Shown here: piece by piece, positions 1 to 11,898 of the stretch
Numbering within the stretch: the stretch's first letter is position 1
Layout: each line of letters opens with the position of its first letter
NCBI RefSeq assembly: GCF_036785885.1
Contig: NC_092323.1
Location: 16,748,501 to 16,812,500 of the forward strand
Source of the DNA: Coffea arabica
Lineage: Eukaryota > Streptophyta > Magnoliopsida > Gentianales > Rubiaceae
Length of the DNA: 64,000 nt
Direction: 5' to 3'
Notes under the pieces: model-generated
The model's database searches: none
Seen by the model: only the letters and a program-made list of their open reading frames with translations
What the model was told of the DNA's origin: nothing
Position numbers and translations under genes: made by a program

Positions 1-402
1 GTTGTGGTACTTCTTTTCTTTTCTTTTCTTTTCTTTTCTGAACATCCATTCACACAAGCATTGGAAAGCAGGATGCTGCATTCTGGAGAATTTTAGCTTC
101 TCACACTTCAAATCTCCTTGCAGTCCCTCGAAATTTTTAGATTGCTATAGGAACTTGAACGTGGAGAAAAAGGTATTGGAGATGGAACTGTGAGCTATGG
201 AATGGAGATATTTACATGCGTTCTTGGACTGGCATATGGTCCTCACAATGAAGACAGAGGACACAAAAAAGAGCATGCACCTTTTTTGTCCATTAACGCA
301 AACTACTGTAACACCAATCCTGAAGAACAAATAGCTGACACGCCCTAGTACTGCAATTGCTGACAAGCACATGGGTTCTATAGCATTTGTGACTAGTTCT
401 TT

Positions 403-1118
403 GAGATAATTTCAGAGAGCTCCCCTAACGTTTTATTTATTTTTTTACTTAGCTCCCCTAAGGTTTGAAAAATTACACTTACCTCCCTTGATTTGATAGT
501 TTTAGTAACAAAATCTTAAAATAAATTGATTCGGTCAAATTTTTAAATGAATACCCTAAAATGACCTGCAGTAATGAGTTTTAATTTTATGTCTATACCT
601 ACTAGTAGTAGTAGTAAGTATTTGATAAACAACAATAATATTAATAATAATTTATCATTATGATAGGATACTTTTGATGGTATTTATTATAGATTAAATT
701 TATAAGATAGAAAAGAAGATGTTCAAATAATTCATTTAAAGTTTATGAATTTTTTGAGTAGTGGGATTTTGAAAAATTTAGATGTGATTTTGGACCATTT
801 ATTTTTTATTTATTGTTAATTTTGAGACAAAAAATAAAGATCAACAAAAACATTGGATTACTAGATGTGACATTTGGTTACATTAAAAAATAGAGGTAAT
901 AGTGGTGATTGTACAGTTTTATTGGTAAAAAATTAAGAAAAGGAATAAAAAGAAAAAAATAATTTTAAATGGCATTCTAAATATAACAAGGAAATTTCAT
1001 AAAAATATTTAAGGGTAGTATTAAATGATAAGGGAGGTATGTGTAATTTTTAAAAGCTCGAGGGAGCTAAATGAAATTGTTTCTAAAAAACCTCAAGGGA
1101 GGTTTCTGAAATTATCCC
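403..1118. mobile_element. Nonautonomous MULE-type MITE, 716 bp
   Basis: The element starts GAGATAATTTC and ends GAAATTATCCC. The 9-bp direct repeat TAGTTCTTT lies on both sides (394-402 and 1119-1127). The terminal inverted repeats carry a CCTCCCTTGAGG-like subterminal block. The interior is AT-rich and shows no coding potential. A 9-bp TSD is the hallmark of Mutator-like elements. The same family occurs at 35083-35899 with its interior in the opposite orientation. Confidence 0.88.
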
Positions 1119-2763
1119 TAGTTCTTTTAGATGGCCAATAAAAAAGTCTCTGTAAAGTTAACTTCTCCGTATGTTTCCACTATTTGCATTTTTTGTTCTG
1201 TGTCGTGTCCTCTGACGAGGGCCATAAATTGCGGAAATACATGTGCTATAAAGCATTCCAATTGCATGTCAAATATATCTCATGAAACGACAAAGTGAAA
1301 ATTGTGGTGGAAGTTCTCTAAAAACTCCAATGTAGATCAGCGCATTTCCCACTGTTTCTTCACATTTAAGCAGTGCAATTCTCTATAAAAAGAACTGGCC
1401 TCTGCAATTCTCTTTTGAAAAACGAACGAAGAGGATAGAAGACAGAACGTCAAGACGAAGTGGCGACCTTTTCTTAATTAACGTGGTAGCTGTGTGCACC
1501 TCGCCGTGTGGCAACCGGAAACTACGTGCGTGCCACTGGAAGCGAGGTAAATTGTAGACGAATGTTTTCAGTTATAAAATTGCAATCTAAATTCAATATC
1601 TTGCCATTATTTAGATCTTTTGTATGGTAGCCGTTTATATACTCTCACTTAATGCATTGTACGAGTTATTGGTGACTAATCGTTCATATTTTACCGCTTC
1701 AAAGTGATAATAAATATTTTGAGGTGTTACGAATTGAGTAACCTGGTCGGATGAGTTTTTTGATATAGTACGGACTGGACTTCGTTAGGCTTGGATTGTT
1801 GTTTTATAACCTCTCACTTAATGCATTTATACATTTATATTAATATACATAATATTAATTATACATTTATACATATGATTTACATTTATAGATATGTCTC
1901 GACATAGGATTCAGAAAGCCTATTAAAGGAAGTAAATTTTTACTTTTAAGCATGCAGATACACAGGTTGTAATGTGTTGTTCTAGCTTGAGTGTCTTTGA
2001 AAACAATAAATAAATAAATAACATTTTTTTTAGGTGACGTATATGAAATAAAAAATAATTAAAACTTATATTTATGATATAAGTAAATAAAATTGTGTAA
2101 ATAATCTATTTACTCAAAATGTATTGTTTGTCTTTTTAGTTGAATGAATTGAAAAAGTAACAGATATTTATAGGAATACATTCATATAATAACATTTATT
2201 TATAATTTATACATTTATTTATAGTAATAGATAATATAATACAATTATAATATATTTATAAGAGTTTTATATAAGTAAATAAATATATTTATTCATAAAT
2301 ATTTATAATTGTATTATAAATGCATAAATGTATATTTATATAAAAATATATAAATTATAAATCACAAATATATTAATTTATACATTTATATAATATTCAT
2401 TTATAATTATATGTATTTATAATAATATACATTTATACATTTATAAATATATTAGTATTAAAAGTTATATTGCCAAATACGTGCTATAAAGTCATATTGC
2501 ATAGTATTCTATTTAAAAGTCATATTGCTAATTTATACTCCATAAAGCTACTTTACGTAATTGGTTTGAGAGGATGATGAAGTCTCTAATGGGACATGTC
2601 TGACCAATTACATACTTAATTTATGTCTAATGGGACATGTCTAGATTCCCGACATTTAATTTATGTCCAATACGCAAGTGGTATTAACACATTTATGGAA
2701 TTGGTTATACTCATACAAAACATGCTTATATAAACATATATACAGCTATATACATCCCTTATC
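1119..2763. other. AT-rich spacer upstream of the transposase gene
   Basis: There is no convincing gene here. 1200-1560 is of moderate GC and ends in a region that could hold a promoter or untranslated leader. 1800-2460 is a very AT-rich run of TTTATA/ATACATTTAT motifs. Two copies of a TCTAATGGGACATGTCT block sit near 2585 and 2627. I could not identify the left terminal inverted repeat of the PIF element in this stretch. Confidence 0.5.
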
Positions 2764-4173
2764 ATGGCCTGGAACAACCGCCGTGGTGCTAGAGGACGCA
2801 ATGCGGACCGCATGAGGCAAGATGAGGAAGATGAGGCCTTACTTCTTATGAGTGCATCGTTAATGTTAATGCATCCGTCACTTGCACACGTGGATAATAA
2901 TCAACCACTTCCGCAACATGATGGTTCATTCACAGATAGGCAGTGGGTGGAACGCGTACTCTACGGTCATCATAGACGCTCAATAGACAACATGCGTATC
3001 ACGACTGATAATTTCTTGCTACTGTCCAATATCCTTGTCGAGAGACAGTACGTTCCACACAATTACCAACAGCGCGTGCCCATACAGGAGGCGCTTGCTA
3101 TGACTTTAATGTTGGTCAGCCACAAGCATACGCACCGTGTGTTGGGGACTATTTTTGATCGATCCATCGAGACGATTAATCGAAATATAAAAAAGGTGCT
3201 CCGAGGCCTGTGTCTATTTGCAGCTGAAATAATACGACCGGGTGACCAGACTGCAGTTCATCCACGAATTGCAAACTCAACTAATTTTTATCCGTGGTTC
3301 AAGGTAATGTGGAAAGAATACTGATTTTTGGCGACTCTGTAGTACGACGATTCTATAAAGTTGATTATATATTTTTTACACATATTAGGATGCCGTGGGA
3401 GCGATGGATGGCACCCACATCTCAGCTTGTCCTCCGACAGGCGAGCAAATGGCATATACAAATCGGCACGGGTGGCAATCACAGAATGTTCTGGCAGTTT
3501 GTGACCATGACATGCGCTTCATCTATGTGTATGCTGGATGGGAGGGAAGTGCACACGATGCGCGAGTGTTGGAGTCAGCATTAGCATATCCGTCCGATTT
3601 TCCACTGCCGCAACCTGGTAAGTGATGGGTCCAATATTTCAAGTCAAGCATGTGCTATGCTTTATTTCCACAACTCCTATTTTTTATCGCGTTTATTAAT
3701 TAGAATAACTTTGTCAAATAGGCCAGTACTACTTAGTTGATGCGGCATACAGGAATGCTCCTGGTTTCATGCCTCCGTATAAGAACGTGGGGTCCGAATC
3801 TCCGTCAAAGACCTTGTTCAATACTCGACATTCGCAACTGCGCAATGTCATTGAGCGCACATTCGGTGTGCTTAAGAAAAGATTCAAATGGTTAAAGGGT
3901 CCGGTAGATAATTTCTATATGAGCACTCAAATCAGTATAGTCATTGCTTGTTGTGCGTTGCACAACTTTTTAAGGATGCACCAACCAGAAGATGCTCATT
4001 TTCAACGGTTTGAATCACAAGACGTGCACTTAAATGAAGAGCCAGAAATAGGCGGGCTAGTACCTCAGCCGTTCGCATTAAACGTGTCTCCTGCAGAGCT
4101 GGCGGAATGGAAAGCTAAACGAGACTACATAGCGACTCAAATGTATGCAGCACGAGGGCGACGCCGCCGTTAA
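2764..4173 (+). CDS. PIF/Harbinger-type DDE transposase (HARBI1-like nuclease), intact
   Basis: Three exons can be read with GT-AG introns: 2764-3303, 3389-3617 and 3722-4173. Together they encode 406 residues. Phases fit exactly: exon 1 ends on a full codon (PWFK) and exon 2 resumes DAVGAMDGTHI. The DDE_Tnp_4 signature is clear. The first acidic residue lies in GAMDGTHI, followed by HDARVLE, the second in YYLVDAAYRNAPGF, and the glutamate in NVIERTFGVLKKRF near the C-terminus. The N-terminus is basic (MAWNNRRGARGRN), followed by a helical region typical of the DNA-binding part. The C-terminus ends in an arginine-rich tail. PIF transposases normally act with a separate Myb/SANT protein, and one is encoded downstream at 6860. 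No frameshift or premature stop was found, so the gene may be active or recently active. A domesticated HARBI1/HDP1-like role is possible but less likely next to a second copy. Confidence 0.93.
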
Positions 4174-4522
4174 GTGTTCATCGCATTAAGTAGGATTGTA
4201 ATTGTCCCTAAAATATATTTTCCCATGTGTAGAATGTACTTAAAATGTCCTCGATTTCCAACTTCTAAATTAATCTGTACCGTTTGGGTATTAAGTATGC
4301 AATTGGTTTAGCGTAAACGTAGTATAAAATCAAAATTTTCGAAGTCAAAGTCAAAATTTTCGAAGTCAAAGTCAAAGTCACATGCTTAAATTCAATAATA
4401 AGCACCTGTCCAAACGCTAATTTACACGATTTACTTGCTATCCAAACGCCTATTTCATATTTACGCGATCTTAAAAAGTAACCTAAAAAATATCCCAAAT
4501 AACTTACAATCCAAACAAACCC
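4174..4522. other. 3' end of the PIF-type element with a candidate terminal repeat
   Basis: Downstream of the transposase stop lies an AT-rich tail with an AAAGTC hexamer tract (4343-4380). It ends at 4503-4522 in CTTACAATCCAAACAAACCC. The reverse complement, GGGTTTGTTTGGATTG, has the form of a PIF/Tourist terminal inverted repeat. The A1/A2 match stops within this terminus (4519 and 15028). A 3-bp TSD and a matching left end could not be confirmed. Confidence 0.5.
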
Positions 4523-6859
4523 TGAGGAAGTGTTTGGAAAGCATAATTGGTGGGTAATTTGAAATTTTAAGAAATTAGCGTTTGTACTGTGTAAATAAAA
4601 GTGGTGGGGTAATTTACTGTAGAGTTCCGACATTGGATTCCTTAGGTGCAGCCTTTTGCACTAAAGTCATGCAAAAATTCATTCCTTCACGTGGCAACTG
4701 CATTTTGACGGAAACCTGCAAAAAAAATAACCGTTGGTTGAGGAGAGTAAAGGCATTTACTCCTGAACACAGCACAAAGGCTAGAAGTGCTCCTCTATTC
4801 GGGCCTCTCTTCGCCATTTTCATCTACCAACAGACGGGAAAGACAGCTGCAATCAAACCCAGCTTGCAGAGACGTCCGGCAAACAAGATCCTTGACTGAA
4901 GTTTTGAATCTATCGGACGCATTTCACCCTGCCGCGGTCGACGCTTCCAACACCCAAACGGAATTTCTTGCTCCGAGCCCATTCCACTTTCTCCCTATCT
5001 ACAGCGGCAGGTACAATTCCCTCGATTTTCTGGATTTAGCTGCAATTTACATTCCATAAACCTGCGTTGATCTGTCTTTCTAGTTGTCCACGGCTTCATC
5101 AGCTGATTATCTCCCTTGGACACCTGATTTTGTGTTGGCTGTGTGCGAAGAGTAGATTTCGTTTATGGTAGATTAAAATGTACTTAGGATTAATTGAACC
5201 CGAATCTGAATGAATGGTGGAATAAAGCTGCTCTGGCCTTTCAAATTGGGAGGTTATGAGCATTAAAACTGGATTAACTGGATATATTGCAAGCAGGGAG
5301 ATTTATTGTCTTTGGGCTTTTTTCTTATCATGGAAAGAAAATTTAATGGGGAAAATAAAATCTGTCCTGAATTTATTAGGAGGATAAGTCGATGTTAGAA
5401 GTTAATTTTGCTTTAGAATATGTCAATTTAAGCAGGTGAAATAATTGATGGTGGACAGAAGTAAAATATATTATGACCCTTAAAAAAATAAATTCATCAC
5501 CCTTAAAAAAAATAATTGAAGTAAAATATATTCTACAATTACGTAAATTAAAGATGGACAGAAGTTGTTTAATAAAGTTTTGCCAAAAAATACAAGGGAT
5601 TTTCACTGCTTAATTGCATTGGCCTTTGGCAATCAGTTTTCTTTTTTTCCATGGTTTCTTTTGCTTTCTTTCCAATTAAAAAGGTTTGCCTCATAACGCA
5701 CAAGGATTGGACAAGTGTGATAGGAAACATAAAAGCAAAATATACCGGTCTGCTGTAAAATTTATAAAGTATTTAAAGTTAAATGTGGGTGGCGTCTGGA
5801 TGCCCAAGGCAGTAATATGCAAAATATTACTGATAATGAGCCAACGAGTCCCTGGATTAATACTTTGAAGTTAGCAGCAAGTTACTTGTCCTTGGCATTG
5901 ATCATGTTTATTATTGAATAATAAACTCATACTTTAACGTAGTATAAGTTGTTTAATGGGATGCTATAAAATAAGTCATAACTGAGACAGTATATGAAGG
6001 AAAAGAAAAAATGGTTTTGAAGAAGAATTAAAATTGGACATATACTTGACAACAAAAGTTTACATGAGCAGCCCAGAGAAAAGAATCTTTACATTTTGAG
6101 TGTGACCCAGAACCAAAGGAAAATAAAAGGACTAGGATTTGTGCCTTTTCAACAAAGAAATTGTATCAGATTATACGGAATACATAATCCTGCACAGTTA
6201 TAGATGCTTGAATTCATAACTTTTGGTTCTGTTGTAAGTCTCATTTGATGAGGTTAGATACATGTCAATTAGCTTATAGACTTGTCGATTAGGAGTCAAT
6301 TACCTTATTATTGTGGGCTGCTAATTTCCAGAATTAACAGAAGCATGGGATTTTTTGTTGATCAATGGAACTTGAAAGCTAACATGCTGGGAATTTGTTT
6401 GGATGCAAACTCCCATTTGCTGTTTGGATGCATATTTTTTGCAATGAGTTAATAATTTTACTGTCCAGCTGCTGCCATTTCGGTTGTTCTGAGGCAGTTC
6501 TCTCTTCGGTTATGACCGCTGAGAAGAGGAAGAAGCCTTCTTGCGATTGTATGTTCTTTCTACGCTGTATTAGAAAGTAATTTTCGCAGCATATTCATTG
6601 GTTAATAATACTTTTTGTTCGAATTTTGAAGCCTCACCTGTTAGCTGTACGTCCGATTGCTCTACCCGTTCGTCAACTGCATCCAACAACTACATCAAGT
6701 GCCTTGAGGTCTATTTTGAGGCAAGTGCCTTTGTTGAGTTCCTTCTGCACCTGTTTTTGCTTTCACTATTGATTGTCCAGATCTGTTTCCAAACCACTTT
6801 AATTCAATTTCTGTTATCTCAGTCCACTGCTAACTCTTTTTCCCCATCAAACTTAGCAA
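4523..6859. other. 5' region of the Myb/SANT-like gene
   Basis: No open reading frame of note was found. 4790-5010 is relatively GC-rich and ends in GCGGCAG followed by GTACAATT at 5011, a plausible splice donor of a noncoding first exon. A second pyrimidine-rich patch (6600-6855) precedes the start codon. A motif GGGAATTTGTTTGGATG at 6389 weakly resembles the reverse complement of the PIF terminus at 4503-4522. Transcript evidence would be required to place the 5' untranslated region. Confidence 0.35.
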
Positions 6860-9800
6860 ATGGCTTCTAGGATTCACTGGACTGATGCAATGGATGAAGC
6901 TTTCCTCACAGCCTACGTCAGTTTTCGGGAAAATGACGTTTGGGACAAGAGGAAGTCGCTAGAGACCAACTACGACATGTTGGCAGCCCATTTGGTGAGC
7001 AATCACATATTGACTGTGACTGGCCAGCAATTGCAGACCAGATTCTATCACATCAAGAAGAAATGGGACCTGTTCTGCAATCTGCGTGGGATTTCATCAA
7101 AAACAGAGACCGGGGTTGGGTGGAGTGAGGACAGCTACTGTTTCACTGCTGATGATGAACATTGGGCCAACTTGGAGCAGGTATGGACTTGTCGCTTCCC
7201 TGACTTCTGTTAATTGAATTTCTTTGTACTTCAGATTTGAAAGGTGACTTCAGATTCCCTATTGAACTAAAATCTGAGCACTCAATCTTGTTTAAACTGC
7301 ACTTGTTATTTAATTCTCACTTGTGTCTAATCCTTGATGCCTTTTCATCCTTGATTTTCCGGTGACTTAATCAATTTTTATATGCTGACTCCACTTGTTA
7401 TTCCGTCTTATTTTCAATCCTCGAAGTCTTTTGATGAGTTAATCTTGTAGCTCAGTCATTACAATTACCTTATTAGATTGAATGATGAAAAGAACCTGTA
7501 ATTTGGTGCACAACTACATATTCAATTCTGAATAGAACTAGATTTGGGTTATAAAGGGTTATAAGGGGAGGTTCCTGAATAATATAAGTATTTTCCTTGT
7601 TAAAATAACTTGAATATTTAGAGTTTTCAGTAAGCGCATGAAATTTTACATAATAAAAAAAATTACAGCTTCAATGAATTCGGATGACAACTCGGGTTAC
7701 ATCCCTTTTCATGAAACTCAAAAGTTAAACAATTCATTTGTTCCATCTATAACATCCCTTTTCATAACTGCATGGGCCTATCCTCGCAAGAATTTATCCT
7801 TAGTCTCAATAATTTAACAGGCCTGCTTTAATTAAAATTTGGTGCCTTTTAGTTGCTTTGATGCCTTTTAGTTGAGACTAAATTTGGTGTCTTCTATTTG
7901 TTGTAAAGTACAAAGGAGGAAAAAAAAAGAGTTGTTTATAGGAGAAAATTTAGTACTTTAATATTTTGCTAAACATTTTTAGTCAAATTTGTAACTGTTA
8001 TATATATATATATATATATATATATCCAATTCTGGATAACCTTTTCTGAAATCAAAGTCCCTGTTCAATTAATATGGTCCGTGCAGATCTTTTCCTGCAA
8101 AGGTTGTTACTTGTTGGGACCATTACCAACTGTAACTTTGAATTTTGAATGCTGAATCTTGATCAGGATTGTCCTGGTTTATTTATTGGCAGAGTAGATA
8201 ATTTTAATATCTCACCTCAGCTATGATCTTCCTCAATCCTTCCAAGTTCCAGCATTCGGGCATGGCATTTGTACTTTTGTTGATTTGACAACTCACATAA
8301 TTGTTTGGACATAAAAAGTGTAAAATAATTTCAAGAATTAAAAATCTTATACAAAGACACGTTTGAAAAAACAAAGAAAACAAGAAAGCAAATTTCAGAG
8401 ATGCATGGAATATTTCATTATGAGCTTATCAAAGCTTCTCGCCAAAGTCACACCAGAAGCAGCAGCACTTCTATGAACTTTAGAGAGCAATATGAAGAAA
8501 TTTCTGAGCCATTCGAAACTTGAAAATGACCAATTGTATTCTATTTAGTGCCTGCACTGCTGATGTCAATTATAATGATACTAATGAATGGCCTTCTCAT
8601 AAAGTGATGAGTTAGTGTCAAGCCTCTATCTGCACATCCCAAATTGATATCCAAACATCTTTGCTATTTTACTCTCGTTTAAATTGTTTTTTTTTTTGCA
8701 TAGACAGCTGCAGTGCCAACCTTTTTTTATCTAATCTTTCATGTTCTTTCTTTTCTCCTTTCTTGATGTGCTTTTTTCGATGAATTTGACTTGTCGATTA
8801 GTGCATTTCCTTCAATTCGTGAAATGGGATGCTGATTATTTGGTTGATTTTGGTTTTTATGGCTCCACTTATTGAAATTCTGATCATTGTCGACGAAAAA
8901 AGTTGTTTCTTTTTTTTATTCATCCTCATTTTAAGTCTTTCTTGCTGAATCTGCTTTTTTTCGAGTGTGTTTTGGAGGCTTGGTTGTGTTTTCTGTTTCT
9001 TCACAAAGTAATCAGCTGTGGCTTTGGATTCTTTTATCCTCTCTGTATGGGTTATATTGGAAGTAAGATGTAATAGTAGCAAATCAAGGCAGCATTAGTG
9101 AGTAAATTTATAAATCTGGGTTCTTGTTTCCATGATATGATTTACTTGAAGTTGGATTATCCTTCGCTTAGTTGACCATTCTTTTCTGGGCAGACGGATT
9201 AACTGGATTAGCTTTGATTGGATTATTTGACTGCAAAATGTGAAAATTGCTCGGCTTAGCTGCTGGTGATTTGTCATTCACAACTCTTTCTTTAATATAC
9301 AGAAATATTAGCTATCGACAAAGTTTTGGATCCTGGATTTAGCTATCGACATAGTTAATTGAATTAGCATTTTCCTTGTTGAAATAACTCGAATCTTATA
9401 ATAATATTTTCCTTGTACACTATCAATTCATGTGTGCTCACTTCATATTTGCATTTCACCAGACCAATGCCTCGTACGTTGACTTCAAAAAAGAGAATTC
9501 ATGCTACTGGTACGATCGGTTGACACCGCTACTGCTTGGAAGACATGCCACAGGCAGCCGTGCCCAGTCTGCAAGCGAGGTAGTTCCATCGGAACCGCCT
9601 CGCCGAGAACGGTCCAACACTGCTGCTAAAAATCGGAAGGGAAAAGGTCAAGCCTCTAGTTCGAGGGTGCCTACTCCGGTGAACGTACCAGCAGTTGAGG
9701 ATGACGACGACGTCTACTATGTTCCCCCAGTTCCTGGTGCAGTTGGAGGAAAACGGTCAGCCTCAAGCTTAGGAACCAGTGGTGAACCTGAAGGGAGTAG

Positions 9801-10101
9801 AGGTTCAAAATCGACACGGTCATCTACTGGTCTTGAGGATGCTATAAGCAAGATCGGGAATTACACCGACTTCGTTCTTGAGGACAGACGGAGTAGGTCG
9901 GAGTTCGACTCCCTCTACGGCATAATGCAGTGCCAGGATGTGATCACCTCAATGGATATTCCGGACGAGTGGAGACTTGAAGCATGTGATCACTATGCCA
10001 AATATGAGAACGAGGGTGCAAGGATTATTTTTCTTAGAGCTTCTGCAGCCGATCGCTACGGCTACATCCTCAAGTTGATGAAGCTAAAAGGCTTGGCCTA
10101 G
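6860..10101 (+). CDS. Myb/SANT-like DNA-binding protein (Myb_DNA-bind_3 type), probable PIF partner protein
   Basis: Two exons, 6860-7180 and 9463-10101, join in phase (GAG CAG, then ACC AAT) to give 319 residues. The start ATG opens MASRIHWTDAMDEAFL, the normal beginning of this family. The trihelix-like Myb/SANT domain covers about residues 5-130 and shows conserved tryptophans, RFYHIKKKWDLF and the closing LLLGRHATGSRA. A low-complexity acidic and serine-rich linker follows, then a conserved C-terminal helical region ending YILKLMKLKGLA. Proteins of this kind are encoded by PIF/Harbinger elements as ORF1, and they also exist as host genes (LIMYB/HDP2-like). The gene lies between two transposase copies in the same orientation, which favours an element origin. 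The 2.28-kb intron holds a (TA)n tract. Confidence 0.85.
7999..8025. repeat. (TA)n microsatellite in the Myb/SANT intron
   Basis: This is an uninterrupted TA dinucleotide run of about 13 units, visible directly. Confidence 0.95.
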
Positions 10102-10780
10102 GCATGCCAATTATGTGAAATGTTTGTACTATTAAAGTACATTGTGGATGATTGTACTTGTATAACGTGGTTGTTTGTGGATTACTTGTCCATATAATAT
10201 TAGAGATATTTATTAACTTCTTGTGAAGAAAAAATGTTTATTCATGCCAGAGGATTATGTTGCAGGGAAAATACCGTTTGCCTTTTCTTTTCTGGAATTT
10301 TCCTGGTTGAGTTCACACTCTTATTGAGATTTCTGAATGCTATTCTTACTAGTTCAGTAAATTTGCTGTCATTGTCAATTCTAAATGCTGCATGGTACAT
10401 TTCATGAAAAATTCTGAATGAAGCTGCAGAAATAGAGGACCTGCAGAGATGTGTTTCTTTGCTTCCGGTGGTTTCAATTTTCCCAAGTTTTTCATTTTGT
10501 TGGTGTGCAATTCATTATTATTGTTTGGAGATGCATGGATATTGTTACTGTTTTGGTGCTCTGTAGCTATTTCTTTCACTTATGGTCTTCCACACAGCAG
10601 GGAAGCAGGGAGTCAAGTAAAAGTATTACTACTATTGCGTTATCTTGATGATTTTGAGTCTGACAATTGGTTATTATATTATCTGGTATCATCAGCCCTT
10701 TGTTGGTATGTCGGTCTAGTTTCAAAAGTTGCCAAGGAAATTTTTAATGAGCCCAGGAGGGAATACGTTGCAATCTCAGG
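10102..10780. other. 3' flank of the Myb/SANT-like gene up to the A2 repeat
   Basis: The stretch is AT-rich and lacks a supported gene. It probably contains the 3' untranslated region; AATAAT and TTATTAAC motifs lie near 10195-10215. A 174-codon open frame beginning here crosses into the A2 repeat and has no recognisable composition or domain. Confidence 0.4.
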
Positions 10781-11182
10781 GTTGTGGTACTTCTTTTCTT
10801 TTCTTTTCTTTTCTTTTCTGAACATCCATTCACACAAGCATTGGAAAGCAGGATGCTGCATTCTGGAGAATTTTAGCTTCTCACACTTCAAATCTCCTTG
10901 CAGTCCCTCGAAATTTTTAGATTGCTATAGGAACTTGAACGTGGAGAAAAAGGTATTGGAGATGGAACTGTGAGCTATGGAATGGAGATATTTACATGCG
11001 TTCTTGGACTGGCATATGGTCCTCACAATGAAGACAGAGGACACAAAAAAGAGCATGCACCTTTTTTGTCCATTAACGCAAACTACTGTAACACCAATCC
11101 TGAAGAACAAATAGCTGACACGCCCTAGTACTGCAATTGCTGACAAGCACATGGGTTCTATAGCATTTGTGACTAGTTCTTT

Positions 11183-11898
11183 GAGATAATTTCAGAGAGC
11201 TCCCCTAACGTTTTATTTATTTTTTTACTTAGCTCCCCTAAGGTTTGAAAAATTACACTTACCTCCCTTGATTTGATAGTTTTAGTAACAAAATCTTAAA
11301 ATAAATTGATTCGGTCAAATTTTTAAATGAATACCCTAAAATGACCTGCAGTAATGAGTTTTAATTTTATGTCTATACCTACTAGTAGTAGTAGTAAGTA
11401 TTTGATAAACAACAATAATATTAATAATAATTTATCATTATGATAGGATACTTTTGATGGTATTTATTATAGATTAAATTTATAAGATAGAAAAGAAGAT
11501 GTTCAAATAATTCATTTAAAGTTTATGAATTTTTTGAGTAGTGGGATTTTGAAAAATTTAGATGTGATTTTGGACCATTTATTTTTTATTTATTGTTAAT
11601 TTTGAGACAAAAAATAAAGATCAACAAAAACATTGGATTACTAGATGTGACATTTGGTTACATTAAAAAATAGAGGTAATAGTGGTGATTGTACAGTTTT
11701 ATTGGTAAAAAATTAAGAAAAGGAATAAAAAGAAAAAAATAATTTTAAATGGCATTCTAAATATAACAAGGAAATTTCATAAAAATATTTAAGGGTAGTA
11801 TTAAATGATAAGGGAGGTATGTGTAATTTTTAAAAGCTCGAGGGAGCTAAATGAAATTGTTTCTAAAAAACCTCAAGGGAGGTTTCTGAAATTATCCC
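11183..11898. mobile_element. Nonautonomous MULE-type MITE, duplicate of 403-1118
   Basis: This is the same element at the same place within the A2 repeat, with the same 9-bp flanking repeat TAGTTCTTT (11174-11182 and 11899-11907). It was carried along by the larger duplication and is not an independent insertion. Confidence 0.88.

Larger units (their letters stand above)
1..4519. repeat. Direct repeat copy A1 (partner of 10781-15028)
   Basis: Base 1 of the window corresponds to base 10781, and the match runs to 4519, which pairs with 15028. The stretches I compared were identical except for three differences. Copy A2 lacks the 283 bases that are 3138-3420 here. One C/T substitution lies at 3812 versus 14309. 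Copy A2 has two extra hexamers near 14870. The match starts at the very first base of the window, so the true left boundary probably lies upstream. The unit holds a MITE, an AT-rich spacer and a PIF/Harbinger transposase gene. Such high identity means a very recent duplication or transposition, or an assembly duplication of two haplotypes. Confidence 0.95.

Noticed and set aside
10449-10973. 174-codon open frame on the plus strand
   Set aside because: It crosses from unique DNA into the A2 repeat, has no domain or codon signal, and its second half is simply the repeated 1-193 stretch.
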